A DNA stretch of 64,000 bases, from NCBI RefSeq assembly GCF_002776525.5, contig NC_045447.1, positions 24,177,002-24,241,001 of the forward strand, in the 5' to 3' direction. This stretch comes from Piliocolobus tephrosceles (lineage: Eukaryota; Chordata; Mammalia; Primates; Cercopithecidae). The notes beneath the pieces were generated by a model that saw only the letters and a list, made by a program, of their open reading frames with translations, did not search any database and was not told the origin of the DNA. Shown one piece after another: positions 1 through 11,745 of this stretch. Position 1 is the stretch's first letter, and every line of letters starts with the position of its first letter. A program made the translations under genes and the position numbers.

Positions 1-432
1 GTGACAGACTGGATTAAGAAAATGTGGCACATATACACCATGGAATACTATGCAGCCATAAAAAAGGATGAGTTTGTGTCCTTTGTAGGGACATGGATGC
101 AGCTGGAAACCATCATTCTTAGCAAACTATCACAAGAACAGAAAACCAAACACCGCATATTCTCACTCATAGGTGGGAACTGAACAATGACATCACTTGG
201 ACTCAGGAAGGGGAACATCACACACCAGGGCCTATCATGGGGAGTGGGGAGGGGAGAGGGATTGCATTGGGAGTTATACCTGATATAAATGACGAATTGA
301 TGGGTGCTGACGAGTTGATAGGTGCAGCACACCAACATGGCTCAAGTATACATATGTAACAAACCTGCACACTGTGCACATGTACCCTAGAACGTAAAGT
401 ATAATAATAAAAAAAAAGAAAAAAAAAGAAAA
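1..432 (+). mobile_element. L1 (LINE-1) 3' end, sense
   Basis: This is the tail of a primate L1PA-type LINE-1 that continues off the left edge. Bases 1-183 encode the last 60 residues of ORF2p, with the characteristic WHIYTMEYYAAIKKDEF and the terminal FSLIGGN followed by TGA. The 3' UTR then runs through the usual landing-pad text (GGGGAACATCACACACCAGG, TAACAAACCTGCAC) into an A-rich tail near 405-432. It is an inert fragment within this window. The subfamily is inferred from overall similarity only. Confidence 0.95.
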
Positions 433-744
433 GACTATTCCATATATATTCTATATATATTCAAAGTAAAACAATATTAATAGAAATTTCCTTTGCAGAA
501 ACAATAAAGGAAACAAGGCATTTTGGAAAATGTGGTCCTGAACAAGTCACAGTAAAAAATAAATGTATACCTAACTTCCACCTCCTCAAAACAGAGGCTA
601 CTTTCTGTTCCTCAGCCTTGGAAACAAGGTGAAGAACAGCCTATATGTAACTTCGGACAGGGGGTTACCAAAACAAAGCTGAAGCAGTTGACCATAGACA
701 CCTCAAAAGAATTTCAGAGAACCTGACCAAAGGATCCAAATTCT
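433..744. other. No gene or recognised repeat
   Basis: About 310 bases of AT-rich, apparently unique DNA between the L1 tail and the next Alu. I see no convincing coding frame or repeat family. Its last ten bases (735-744, TCCAAATTCT) are the left target-site duplication of the neighbouring Alu. Confidence 0.5.
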
Positions 745-1047
745 ATGTTGTTGTTGTTGTTTCCTGAGACGGAGTCTCATCTTGTTGCCCAGGCTGGAGT
801 GCAGTGGCGTGATCTGGGCTCACTGCAACCTCCGCCTCCCGGGTTCAAGCAATTCTCCTGCCTCAGCCCCCCAGGTAGCTGGGATTACAGGCACCTGCCA
901 CCATGCCCGGCTAATCTTGTTGTATTTTTGGTAGAGATAGGGTTTTACCATATTGGCCAGGGTGGTCTCAAACACCTGACCTCAAGTGATCCACCTGCCT
1001 CGGGCTCCCAAAGTGCTGGGATTACGCGTGTGAGCCACCACGCCTGG
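745..1047 (-). mobile_element. AluS-like element, antisense
   Basis: A full dimeric Alu in reverse orientation: a T-rich head (the A tail on the minus strand), GAGACGGAGTCTC, the B-box region, the mid A-rich linker and the GTGAGCCACCACGCCTGG end. It is flanked by a perfect 10-bp target-site duplication, TCCAAATTCT, at 735-744 and 1048-1057. A 106-residue open frame across it is a by-product of Alu sequence. Confidence 0.96.
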
Positions 1048-1057
1048 TCCAAATTCT

Positions 1058-1414
1058 GTTTTTAATAATGAATACAAAGGTGAAGTGGCTCCTCCCAAGT
1101 AGCAGTGTTGCTGGGGCCTGGCCCAGGCCTAGCCCGAGCTCGACTCTCATGCTCCCAAGCAAACCCTGGTACTCCTGCTCCAAGGTAGACCTTTTCCCTT
1201 TAGAGGTTCAGTGTCCAGGGAGCTCTGTGATTGTGCGAAGGAGGTGAGCACCTACTCCATTGTGAGTATTTTAAGGCTTGGAGTCAAAGTATTTTCCTAA
1301 CACGCCTAGGCAGAGTCCATGGCCCATCTCCAGTTTGTTCTAATTTCTCACCATGCATCTGTAGATCTAGGACCACAGACCATCATCATAATCACATCTA
1401 ACGTCCATCCTAAC
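1058..1414. other. No gene or recognised repeat
   Basis: About 350 bases between two Alus with moderate GC and no recognisable coding or repeat signature. Confidence 0.4.
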
Positions 1415-1716
1415 TTTTTTTTTTTTTTTTTTTTGAGATGGAGTCTTGCTCTGTTGCCCAGGCTAGAGTGCAGTGATGCCATCTCGGCTCACTGAAAGCT
1501 CCGTCTCCCAGGTTTGTGCCATTCTCCTGCCTCAGCCTCCCGGGTAGCTGGGACTACAGGTGCCTGCCACCACGCCTGGCTAATTTTTTTTTATTTTTAA
1601 TAGAGATGAGGTTTCACCATGGTAGCCAGGATGGTCTCAATCTCCTGACCTTGTGACACGCCCACCTTGGCCTCCCAAAGTGGTGGGATTACAGGAGCGA
1701 GCCACCGCACCTGGCC
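1415..1716 (-). mobile_element. AluY/Sg-like element, antisense
   Basis: A complete Alu in reverse orientation starting with an 18-T tract. The right arm reads ATCTCCTGACCTTGTGA, as in younger Alus. Flanks TCCTAACTT (left) and TCCAAACTT (right) look like a slightly diverged target-site duplication. Confidence 0.95.
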
Positions 1717-1904
1717 CCTCCAAACTTATGATTCATATTCTGGACCTGGAAACAGTCCCTGTATTTAACAATAATACCTGAACATAAAAACAATCCACTG
1801 TTACAACTTATATGGTCACAAAACATTAATGATCTTCTGTAGACCAAGCAAATGTTCTTTTACCATAATTGTCGTGCATCAAATTCTTGTCTGTCTAGCA
1901 TTTC

Positions 1905-2320
1905 TCAGTAAAGACATAATTCTAAAACCATTCTTCCATTGATAGACATGCAGGCTATTCTCAATTTTTTGCTATTTCAACAGTACTATAAGCAACATTC
2001 CCCAAAATATAGCTTTATGCACCTAAAATACAATGAGAATCTTTTTGTAGACTAGATTTCTGAAAGTGGAATTCGGTGTCAATGGATATGGGCCTTTAAA
2101 ATTGTAACAGATGTCACAAATTATCTTCCATGATTTTGAAACAATTCACTACAAATCCAGTAGTATATAGTGGAATCCATTTCCCACACCTTTATCAGCA
2201 ATGGATGCTACCAATCTTTATTAATTTTCTAATCTAAAGGGAGAAATGGTGTTTCATTGACATTTTATTTGGCCTTTTAAAGATAACGTAATAATATATT
2301 TATGCTGGAAATTGCCAACG
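1905..2320 (-). mobile_element. Ancient L1M-type relic, antisense
   Basis: A degraded LINE-1 3' segment read backwards. Recognisable stretches are a target phrase near 1937 (CATTGATAGACATGCAGG), GAAAGTGGAATTCGGTGTCAATGG near 2064 and GGAGAAATGGTGTTTCATTG near 2240. These match the conserved order of the mammalian L1 ORF2 3' end/3' UTR in reverse. It is heavily mutated, with no surviving frame. The boundaries are approximate. Confidence 0.55.
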
Positions 2321-2999
2321 CTAATATGAATTACACTCTACTAATAATGTCACATTAATTAAATATGTTTAAACACAAGATACTGAACATGCAATAGAGA
2401 AAAATTCTGCTTTGAAAAGGGGTTGGAACTGGTTACGTTTTGCACAGGAATTCATTTGCCCTAGGAGTACCTGCCCTGTCCACAACCCTTGCTGAGGGAA
2501 ATAGTTCTGGGTAACTTCCTAACTATAGAAAGCCACACTCTATATTCACATCATCACTGCCTGACTTTTAGAGAATTTGACCAGAGACAGATTACTCCTA
2601 ACCAATCTTACAGAATGGCCAGTTACCCATGAGTTAGTCTAGTTTATAAGCTTGGTTCCACAGTGAAAACAATGAGTAAGTGGACTCATATCTTCATGCT
2701 GCTTTGTAACATCCTCTGACCTAACTCTGACCTAACCCAATTCCTCCCCAACAAATCTTTCCACTGTAACCTTCTGGATGCCTGCTCTGGGGTCAGCAAA
2801 CACCCCAAATTTCCAACCTTTTCTTAATAAGTTATTTTTACATATTTTGCCTTCATTGAAATCTGGCTGTTCTCTGAGACAGCATTTCTCCTACAGCCCT
2901 TTCAAAAGGAAGGTGGTTTGTTCTCTCATAACACAACTTCATAGTCTTGAGACAGGGTAGCTGTCTGTGCTCTCCATTTCTCCTTCCATGCTATCTCTC
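2321..2999. other. No gene or recognised repeat
   Basis: About 680 bases with short open frames only. The stretch after 2700 becomes pyrimidine-rich and may already belong to the L2 that follows, but I could not align it. Confidence 0.4.
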
Positions 3000-4703
3000 C
3001 CCCTTGCTCTTATAAAACACACAAGCTCTCGCAAACTCACAGCCTCACCTTGTTGCTACAAACTACTGACCTCCCGACCACAACCCCTAATCCTGACAAC
3101 CTGAACTCTTGGCTCAGTTTTCTGTCCACCCCAACTCCTCTCATCATCACTACTAGTCTCAACATCCAGCACCCTGATGTTTCCACTGCCACTCCACTTT
3201 CCTCCCCTCTATCACATCTGCCCACTCCCACAGTCACACCTTGAATCTTCTCATCAAGAGAAACAATATCATCTGTGAAATGTCAGCTTAAACACTCCAC
3301 TCCCTGACCACCACCTTCCGTCAGTCCAGATCACATGCTCCAGAACAGCCCCACCACTCCCACCACAAGACTTTGATGTCATCCTCCCATCCCCACAATT
3401 TTCTCATGGCTCTCCTGACTTCCCTTTCCTCTTGTCCATCCTAGATTTCATGAATAATCATTTCAGTTACTTCCTGGCAAATCCTGCCAACTCATTCACT
3501 TATATCCTCCTCCATCATACTTTCCTACAAACACCAGACATCTTCCTCCTTGAGGCTGCCCTCAAGCAGCTGTAGGTTGCTAGAGGAAACAACTGCACAA
3601 CTGAGATGATGGGCTCCATGTTAATGTGGTGATCCCAAGAATTAGTAGGGCTTTACCACTGCCCAGAGAGCTGATCATCTTTCTCTGGCAGGTTCACCTT
3701 CCCACTCCCCAAGGTGAATAACTTCTGTCTCCCACACCTCCTCCTACCTATATCATTTCTTTCCTCATACTTGAGAAGAAACATAAGTCACCAGAAGCAA
3801 ATTCTGAGCTTCTCACCACCCATGCTCATGCTTACAATATCTGTACTCACCTTCTCTTCTTTTTAACCCGTTATGGTGGAGGAAGTGTCCCCAGGCCTAA
3901 TGAAGGCCAACTCTCCTCTTAGGTTCTGAATTCCATCCCATGAATTCATCCCTGCCTTCTAAAAGACTGTACTTCCTTAGTTCTTTTCTGTCCTGGAATA
4001 GAGTCAGTCCTTCCTTTCTCCCTACTAAACCACTCCCATCAGCAAGCAAACATGCTCTACTGCCTACCTCTTTGAAAAGGCAAATCTTCACCCTTCCAGT
4101 TTCTGTACCATCTCTCTATCCCTTACTCACAGCCAAACTTACCAAGAGATATCTCTACATAATATATGTAAATTCTCACTTTACCTTATTCCTCTTTTAC
4201 TTACTATGTTATTCTAGAAAATTTAAAAATACAGAAGGAATTGGATATTTATCTGTGTATTTATTGATAAATTTTAAAAAGACACACAAAATGCTCAACA
4301 GATATTGCCACTATGATGGGCACAGCAGAATAAAACTAGAAGCATGACACAGAAGAGAACTTCGGCATCATCCTTTTATTCTCAGTGATGCTCTCTGCTC
4401 TGCCTTCCACCTCCACACCCAATGGAAACTGCTCTTGTTACAATTATCCATCAACAAACCTCATGTTTTCAAATCCAATGGACATCACTTGGTCTTTGTT
4501 TTACTCAGCTTCCCAGTGTCTGTCACAGTGCCTTGCACATGCTTTTCTCTGGGCTTCCATATACCACCTCACTGGGACACCTTTCTCAGTCACTTGGCCA
4601 TTTTCTTTTCATCTGCCTGAACTTAGTGTTCTTTGGAGGATTTTTCCTTCCATTGTCTCTTCTATGATCATGGCTTCCAGTGCCATCTATCTATTATAAC
4701 TGC

Positions 4704-5080
4704 TGCATTAGTCCATTATCACACTGCTAATAAAGACATATCCATAACTGGGTAATTTATAAAGGACAGACATTTGATTGACTCACAGTTCAGCATGGCT
4801 GGGGAGGCCTCAGGAAATACAACCGTGGTGGAAGGGTAAGCAAACACATCTTTCTTCACATGGTGGCAGGAAGAGAAGAATGAGCAAAAGGGGGAAAAGA
4901 CCCTTATAAAACCACCAAGTCTAGTGAGAACTCACACTCTATCATGAGAACAGCAGTGTGGGGGTAAACACCCCCATGATTCAATTAGCTCCCACCAGGT
5001 CCCTCCCATGACATGTAGGGACTATGGAAACTACAATTCAAGATGAGATTTGGGAAGGAACACAAAGCCTAGCCATATCA
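4704..5080 (-). mobile_element. THE1-type (MaLR) solo LTR, antisense
   Basis: A 377-bp LTR in reverse orientation. It starts TGCATTAGTCC and ends AGCCATATCA, with the internal phrase GTGAGAACTCACACTCTATC and the A/T-rich GGGTAATTTATAAAGGA. A perfect 5-bp duplication, ACTGC, flanks it (4699-4703 and 5081-5085), as expected for MaLR integration. It interrupts the L2. It closely resembles the two LTRs of the THE1 provirus at 6760-9064. Confidence 0.92.
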
Positions 5081-5156
5081 ACTGCCAACTTACATCTCCA
5101 GTCCAGATAACCACTCTGAGCTCCAATCTGCCTAATTCAACTATTTAACATTTTCT

Positions 5157-5460
5157 GGCTGGGTACAGTGGCCTTATGCTTGTAATCCCAGCACTTTGGG
5201 AGGCTGAGGTGGGAGGATCACTTGAGGTGAGGAGTTTGGGGCCAGCCTAGCCAACATAGTGAAACCCTGTCTCTACTAAAAATACAAAAATGTGCCAGGT
5301 ATGTTGGTGTGCACCTGTAGTCCCAGCTACTCAGGAGGTGAAGTCATGAGGATTGCTTGAACCCAGGAGGCAGATGTTGCAGTCAGCCAAGTTTGCACTG
5401 CTGCACTCCAGCCTGGGCAACAGAGCGAGACTTTATAAAAAAAAAAAAAAAAAGCAAAAA
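5157..5460 (+). mobile_element. AluJ/S-like element, sense
   Basis: A sense Alu from GGCTGGGTACAGTGGCC to an A-rich tail. It is flanked by an 18-bp near-perfect target duplication, AACTATTTAACATTTTCT (5139-5156) versus AACTACTTAACATTTTCT (5461-5478). It sits inside the L2 relic. Its many differences from young Alus suggest an older subfamily. Confidence 0.95.
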
Positions 5461-6020
5461 AACTACTTAACATTTTCTTTCTGATGTTGCCAATTTTAAA
5501 TACCCAAAACTCATTATTTTAACATCTTCTCCCACTTACCTCACTTCCTCTGGATTTCTGCAGTAACTTTTATCACCATCTATTCAGTTGATCAAACCAG
5601 AAATCTCCCTTTTACTAATATTCAGCATCTAAGCAACCAGTAAGTGACTTGTACTACCTCCTAATATGCTCTCTCATTTTTCCTCTCTTCATCGTCTCTA
5701 CTGCCGGCATTGTAATCCACACAACCATTCTCACCTGCACTGCTGGAATAGGCTCCTGCCTGTTTTCATCTCTTTCTTGCTGCCTCCTGCCTGACTCCTG
5801 GTGTATTTTTCATACACCAAGAAGAATCTTCTTAAAACAAAAAACTGAATTATGTTGGTTTATTGGTCGGTCTCTCTCTCTCTTCTCTTTTTTCTCTTCT
5901 CTATTACCTCTTACATACTCTAGGACCCACAATTCTCTCACTATATGTGGAATCCCCAGAACCTAGCTCAACATTGACACTTAAGAGGAGGACTTTAAAT
6001 ATTAGTTAAATGAATCAATG

Positions 6021-6754
6021 AAGTGGACAAATTAGGGTATCCTATGATCATTTAAAATCCGAACAAAAACGGCTAAGAAATCAGTAAGAGAGCCAGAAAC
6101 CAATGCACATGAGTAAAGAAAGCTAAAATAACAGCCAAGGAGGAGTAGAAAATGTGAAAAATAGAGAAAATTATAAGAGTTGAAAAGTGTTTGACATAGT
6201 GTCTGAGCCTTAAGAGAAATTGTTGCTGGTAGCTGACACAGTTGCAGTAGTCATGTAGTGTTCTGGAAAGGCCTTGAAGTTTCCAGTGCCCCCATATGAT
6301 CCAGTCTTTTGAGGTATCGTTGTTTGAGATTCTATTCCTCCTTATTCCTTTGTTTATCTTTACAGGAAGCTGAAGGATCTTCTGAGTTCCATGGTATATC
6401 AGTTATCTACCCAAACAATACTCTAATGTTGATCATCTCCTGAGTTGACTGGGAGGGTCTCTGTTCTTACAACTGGAAAAAATGACGATTAAGATTCTGT
6501 CATCCCTCTCAGGGCTGGTATTCTGTCTTGTTCAACATAACTCTGTATCTGGTGCTAGCACACACTAAGAACCTGAAAAATGTGTGTTGAAATGAATTCA
6601 ACAGATCAGAACTCTCCAGTGAATTGGAAGTTTTCTGGACTTTTTATGGCTTTCTCCTTTCCTTTAGCAGAAAAAGAGGATCAATTCTAGTGAAATCCAT
6701 TTCATGGCTAATGAAGCTTTAGCTGCAATGTGTCCAAGTGTGAAGACAGTATTA
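6021..6754. other. No gene or recognised repeat
   Basis: About 730 bases between the L2 3' end and the THE1 provirus. No long frame and no repeat family recognised. Confidence 0.45.
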
Positions 6755-6759
6755 GAGTA

Positions 6760-7128
6760 TGACATGGTTTGGCTGTGTCCTCACCCAAATATCATCTTGA
6801 ATTATAGTTCCCATCATCCCCATGTGTCATGGGAGAGACCAGATGGAGATAATTGATTCATGGGGGCAGTTTTCCTCATCCTGTTCTCATGATAGTTCTC
6901 ACAAGATCTGATGGTTTTATAAGGGGCTTCACCCTTTGCTGGGCACTCACTTTTCTCTCCTGCTGCCATGTGAAGAAAGACTTGTTTGCTTCCCCTTCCA
7001 CCATGATTGTAAGTTTCCTGAGGTCTCCCTATAGCCTTGAAGAACCGTGAGTCAAATAAATCTCTTTCCTTTATAAATTACCCAGTCTCAGGCAGCTCTT
7101 TAAAGAAGCAGGAGAATGAACTAATACA
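6760..7128 (+). repeat. THE1 5' LTR
   Basis: 369-bp LTR beginning TGACATGGTTTGGCTGTG and ending ACTAATACA. It contains the family phrases ATCATCTTGAATTATAG, TTTTATAAGGGGCTTC and TTTATAAATTACCCAGTCTC. It is very similar to the 3' LTR but lacks a few bases in the GATAGTGAGTGAGTT stretch, consistent with independent mutation after one integration. Confidence 0.92.
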
Positions 7129-8689
7129 GTAAATTGGTATGGGGTAATGGGGCATTGCTGTAAAGATACCCCAAAATGTGGAAGTGACCTTGGAAGTGGG
7201 TAACAGGCAGAGGGTGGAACAGTTTGGAGTGCTCAGAAGAAGACAGGAAAATGTGAGAAAGTTTGGAACTTCCTGGAGACTTGGAGGGCTCAGAAGACAG
7301 GAAGATATGGGAAAGTTTGGGACTTCCTAGAGACTTGTTGAATGGTTTTGACCTAAATGCTGATAATGATATAGACAATGAAGTCCAGGCTGAGGTGATC
7401 TCATAGAGAGATGAGGAACTTGTTAGGAACTGGAGTAAATGTCACTCTTGCTATGCAAAGAGACTGGCAACATTTTGTCACTACCCCAGAAATCTGTAAA
7501 ACTTTGAACTTGAGATAAATGATTTCAGGTATCTCACAGAAGAAAGTTTTAAGCAGCAAAGCATTCAAGAGGAAGCAGAGCATAAAAGTTTGTAAAATTT
7601 GCAGTCTGGCAATGCAATAGAAAAGAAAACCCCATTTTCTGGAGATAAATTCAACCCTGCTGCAGAAATTTGCATAAGTAACGAGGAGCCGAATGTTAAT
7701 CACCAAGACAATGGGGAAAATGTCTCCTGGCCATGTCAGAGACCTTCACAGAAACCCCTCCCATCACAGATCCAGAGGTCTAGGAGGTAAAAATGCTTCT
7801 GTGGGCCAGGGCCAGGCCCCCACCGCTGTGTGCAGCCTAGGGACTTGGTGCCCTGTGTCCTAGCCACTACAGCCATAATCAAAAGGGGCCATGGTACAGC
7901 TCAGACCATGGCTTCATATGGTGCAAGCCCCGAGCCTTGGCAGCTTCTATGTGGTGTTGAGCCTGCACATGCACAGAAGTCAAGAATTGAGATTTGGGAA
8001 CCTCCACCCAGATTTCAGAGGATGTATGGAAGTACTTGGATGTCCAGACAGAAGTTTGATGCAGGAGCAGAGCCCTCATGGAGAACCTCTGCTAGGGCAG
8101 TGTAAAAGGGAAATATGTGGTCAGAGCTCCCACACAGAGTCCCCACTGGGGCACTGCCTGGTGGAGTTATAAGAAGAGGGCCACTGTCCTCAAGACCCCA
8201 GAATGGTAGATCCACTGATAGCTTGTAACATGCACCTGGAAAAGTCACAGACACTCAGTGCCAGCCCATGAAGGCAGCTGGGAGGGGGGCTGTACCCTGC
8301 AAAGACATAAGGATGGAGCTGCCCAAGACCAGAGGAGTCTACCTCTTGCATCAGCATAACCTTGATGTGAGACATGAAGTCAAAGGAGGTCATTTTGGAA
8401 CTTTAAAGTTTAGTGACTGCCCTATTGGATTTTGGACTTGTATAGGGTCCATGCCTCCTTTTTTTGGCCAATTTCTCCCATTTGGAATGGATGTATTTAC
8501 TCAATGCCTGTACCCCCATTGTATCTGGGAAGTACCTGTTTCACTTTTGATTTTACAGGCTCATAGGTGGAAGGGACTTGCATTGTCTCAGATGAGACTT
8601 TGGACTTGGACTTTTGGGGGACTGTTGGAAGAGCATGATTGTGTTTTTAATTGTGAGGACATGGAATTTGGGAGGAGTCAGAGGTAGAA
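7129..8689 (+). other. THE1 internal region
   Basis: Internal sequence typical of the family: AATTGGTATGGGGTAATGGG just after the LTR, then the GGGGCATTGCTGTAAAGATA, GGAACTTCCTGGAGACTTG and GCAGCCTAGGGACTTGGTG phrases. It ends at GGAGTCAGAGGTAGAA before the 3' LTR. It codes for nothing recognisable. Near 8590-8630 a short stretch seems missing relative to what I recall of the family. Confidence 0.85.
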
Positions 8690-9064
8690 TGATATAGTTT
8701 GGCTGTGTCCCCAACCAAATCTCATCTTGAATTATAGTTCCCATCATCCTCATGTGTCATGGGAGGGACCAGGTAGAAATAATTGAATCATTGAGGTGGT
8801 TTCCCCCATTCTGTTCTCATGATAGTGAGTGAGTTGTCACAAGAGCTAATAGTATTATAAGGGGCTTCCCCCTTTGCTGGACACTCACTTTTCTATCCTG
8901 CTGCCATGTGAAGAAGGACATGCTTGCTTCCCCTTCCACTATGATTGTAAGTTTTCTGAGACCTCCCCAGTCCTGCAAAACTATGAGTCAATTAAACCTC
9001 TTTCCTTTATAAATTACCCAGTCTTGGGTAGTCCTTTCTAGCCACATGAGAATGGACTAATACA
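8690..9064 (+). repeat. THE1 3' LTR
   Basis: 375-bp LTR beginning TGATATAGTTTGGCTGTG and ending ACTAATACA, matching the 5' LTR nearly throughout. It is directly followed by the GAGTA target duplication at 9065-9069. Confidence 0.92.
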
Positions 9065-9069
9065 GAGTA

Positions 9070-9454
9070 TTACTTGGATAAACAATCCAAGCTCCAGAGA
9101 TGTCTTAATGGGGCATGTGTCCAGAGTACTCTATGCACGTTACTGCAACTGTACCATGATGGGAGGAGGCCTTTTCTACCAGAAACAAGTAACAACTGTC
9201 ATACACCAGGAAAGCTAACCTGTCCAAAGCACCTCTCAATGCTACTTTCCAAAAACGGCCTTAAACAATCACCTATTGTTGTTCCCTTGTCTTATAAAGG
9301 AGGGGACTAGCATTCCTAAAACTAAATCAAGTGATGCCAATCAAATCAAGTTAAACGTAATTGTTTAGGCTTTTCCATTCTTTCATTCCTATTCTGTAAC
9401 CCATGGACTCTCGGTCCTATAGCTGAATATTTCAGCACCAGTGTGATGAATTGG
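9070..9454. other. No gene or recognised repeat
   Basis: About 385 bases of apparently unique DNA to the right of the THE1 provirus. No feature supported. Confidence 0.45.
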
Positions 9455-9650
9455 AAACTCCATGAGCATGAGAGCTAAAATTCTAATCACACATCTTTTA
9501 TTTTGTTTTAAGGTCTTGAACAAGTCACTTAACCTTGCTGTGTCTTTTTTCTCATCTGTAAAATGGGAGTAAGTAGGCAATAACGTGCAACTTTGAATTT
9601 TATTTGGAAGGATTAATGATAATAAGGGTAATCCTGCTGCTTGGCTGACA
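9455..9650 (+). mobile_element. MIR SINE, sense
   Basis: Conserved MIR core and 3' half: TTGAACAAGTCACTTAACC, TTTTCTCATCTGTAAAATGG and GGATTAATGATAATAAGG. It is ancient and diverged, with uncertain edges. Confidence 0.8.
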
Positions 9651-10805
9651 GCAGACACTTGGTACAGAGACAGTTGGGAATCCATTGTATACTGGAGACT
9701 ACTTTCCTAAACTTGACTATAAGACCTCTGAGAATAATATACTTTTTGTTTTTCTGATTTCTTGGGTAGACTTTAGTTTGTCCAGGTTTTGTACATTTAT
9801 TTCTGTTTTTAAAAGTCTAGTAATGAAAGCAATTAGAGCTCTTAATTTTCTTTTGGGTAAATGCCATATATTTTGATATACAGTCATGCATCACATAATG
9901 ACATTTTGCTCAGTGATGAACCGCATATACAATGGTGGTCCCATAAGATTATAGCGGAGCTGAAAATTTCATATTGCCTAGTGACATTGTACCTGTTATA
10001 AAACTCAACATATTACTCACTTGTTTGTGGTTTTGCTGGCATGAGCAAATCTACTGTGCTGCCAGTTGTATAAAAGTATAGCACACACAATGATATAAAG
10101 TACATAATACTTGATAATTATAATAAACAACTAAGTTACTGATTGATGTATTTACTATGCCATACTATTATCATTATTTCAGAGTGTGCTCCTTCTATTT
10201 ATTTAAAAAAAAAAAAGTTAACTGTATAACAGTGTTAGGAAGATCCTTCAGGAGATATTCCAGAAGAAGGCATTGTTATCACAAGTGAAGGCAGTTCCAT
10301 GCATATCATTGCCCCCTGCAGATCTACCAGTGGGACAAGATGTGGAGGTGGAAGACAGGGCTGTTGATTATCCTGACTCTGTGAAGGCTTAGACTGTGTG
10401 TATTTGTGTCTTGGTTTCTAACAAAAAAGTTTTAAAAGTTTTTAAAAAAAAAACAGAAAAAAGCTTGTAGAATAAGGATATAAAGAAAGGAAATATTTTT
10501 GAACAGCTATACAATGTGTATTTTAAGCTAAGTGTTATTACAAAAGAGTAAAACAGTTTTAAAAAATTAAAAAGTGTATAAATTTTAAAAGTTGCAATAA
10601 GCTAAGGTTAATTTGTTATTGAAGAAAGAAAAAACATTTTTGATAAAATTAATGTAGCCAAAGTGCACAATGTTTATAACATGTATAGCAGTGCACAGTA
10701 ATATCCTAGGCCTTCACATTCACTTACCATTCAGTCACAGAGACACCCAGAGCAATTCCCAGTCTTGCAAATGCCATTCATGGTAAGTGCCCTAGATGGA
10801 TGCAC

Positions 10806-11745
10806 AATTTTTAAAAAATGTTTTTATTTCCGTAGGTTTTTGGGGAACAGGTGGTATTTGGTTACATGAGTAAGTCCTTCAGTGGGATTTGTGAGATTTT
10901 CATTCACCCATCAACCAAGCAGTATACACTGAAACCAATGCGTAGTCTTTTATACCTAACCCCCCTCCCAGCTTTTACCCCCAAGTCCCCAAAGTCCATT
11001 GTATCATTTTTACAGCTTTGCATCCCATAGCTTAGCTCACACTTATAAGTGAGCATATCAGAAGTCTGGTTTTCCATTCCCGAGTTTCTTCACTTAGAAT
11101 GATACTCTCCAATTCCATCCAAGTTGCTGCAAATGCCACTAATTAATTCATTTTAATGGCTGAGTAGTATTCTAATACACACACACACACACAGTATTCT
11201 AATGTATATATTATAATATATATAGTATTATAATGTATATATACACATACATATTTTATATATATGTAGTATTCTAGTATATATATACACACACACCCCA
11301 CAGGTTCTTTATCCACTCATTGATTGATGGGCATTTGGACTGGTCCCATATTTCTGCAATTGTGAATTCTGCTGCTGTAAAAATGCATGCGCAAGTATCT
11401 TTTTTTGTATAATGACTTCTTTTCCTCTGGGTAGATACCCAGCAGTGGGATTGCTGGATCAAATGGTAGTTCTACTTTTAGTTATTTAAAGAGTCTCCAC
11501 ACTGTTTTCCATAATAGTTGTACTAGTTTACATTCCCACCAGCAGTGTAGAAGTGTTCCTTTTCATTGCATCAATGCCAACATCTATTTTTTTTTTTTTA
11601 TTATGGCTATTCTTGCAGGGGTAAGGTGGTATAGCACTGTGGTTTTGATTTGCATTTCCCTGATCATTAGTGATGTTGAGCTTTTTTTTTAATATGTTTG
11701 TTGATCATTTATGTATTCTTCTTTTCAGAATTGTCTATTCATGTC
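10806..11745 (-). mobile_element. L1 3' fragment, antisense, inside the Tigger
   Basis: A 5'-truncated LINE-1 in reverse orientation. The 3' UTR (GGGGAACAGGTGGTATTTGG, CATGAGTAAGTCCTTCAG) is followed by the end of ORF2 read backwards (CCCAGCAGTGGGATTGCTGG, CCTTAGCCC junction). It contains an AC/AT microsatellite block at about 11176-11297. The Tigger text resumes directly after it (TTTTTACTGTACTTTTTACAC), so the L1 is younger. Confidence 0.88.
11176..11297. repeat. AC/AT low-complexity block with repeated GTATTCTA units
   Basis: Alternating (AC)n, (TA)n and four GTATTCTA/GTATTATA units inside the antisense L1, where the L1 normally has a single AGTATTCCATGG phrase. The block seems to have grown by local duplication of that unit together with dinucleotide slippage. 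Confidence 0.75.

Larger units (their letters stand above)
3000..6020 (+). mobile_element. L2 (LINE-2) relic, sense, interrupted twice
   Basis: A long ancient LINE-2. The segment 4380-4700 follows the L2 reverse-transcriptase coding text (GAAACTGCTCTTGTTACAAT, AAATCCAATGGACATCACTTG). It continues at 5081-5156 (ACATCTCCAGTCCAGATAACC) and 5461-6020 (TAAGCAACCAGT, CTGCCTGACTCCTGG). It ends with the L2-like 3' phrase CCCAGAACCTAGCTCAACA and an ATGAATCAATGAA tail. The 3000-3770 part is pyrimidine-rich and only tentatively L2. A THE1 LTR (4704-5080) and an Alu (5157-5460) were inserted later. The ORFs of 105-135 residues within it are relic or chance frames. Confidence 0.7.
6760..9064 (+). mobile_element. 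Complete THE1-type MaLR provirus
   Basis: A 2.3-kb non-autonomous ERVL-MaLR element with intact LTR-internal-LTR layout: 5' LTR 6760-7128, internal region 7129-8689, 3' LTR 8690-9064. A perfect 5-bp target duplication, GAGTA, lies at 6755-6759 and 9065-9069. Total length fits a full THE1. The internal region is a degenerate remnant without gag, pol or env frames. Its open frames (up to 139 residues at 8268-8687) are not known proteins. Known family biology: THE1 LTRs can act as promoters or enhancers in primates; activity here is untested. Confidence 0.93.

Noticed and set aside
3940..4347. 135-residue plus-strand frame
   Set aside because: It lies in L2-like relic sequence with no recognisable domain and probably arises by chance.
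8268..8687. 139-residue frame in the THE1 internal region
   Set aside because: THE1 internal sequence has no known protein; the frame has no domain and a shadow frame on the other strand.
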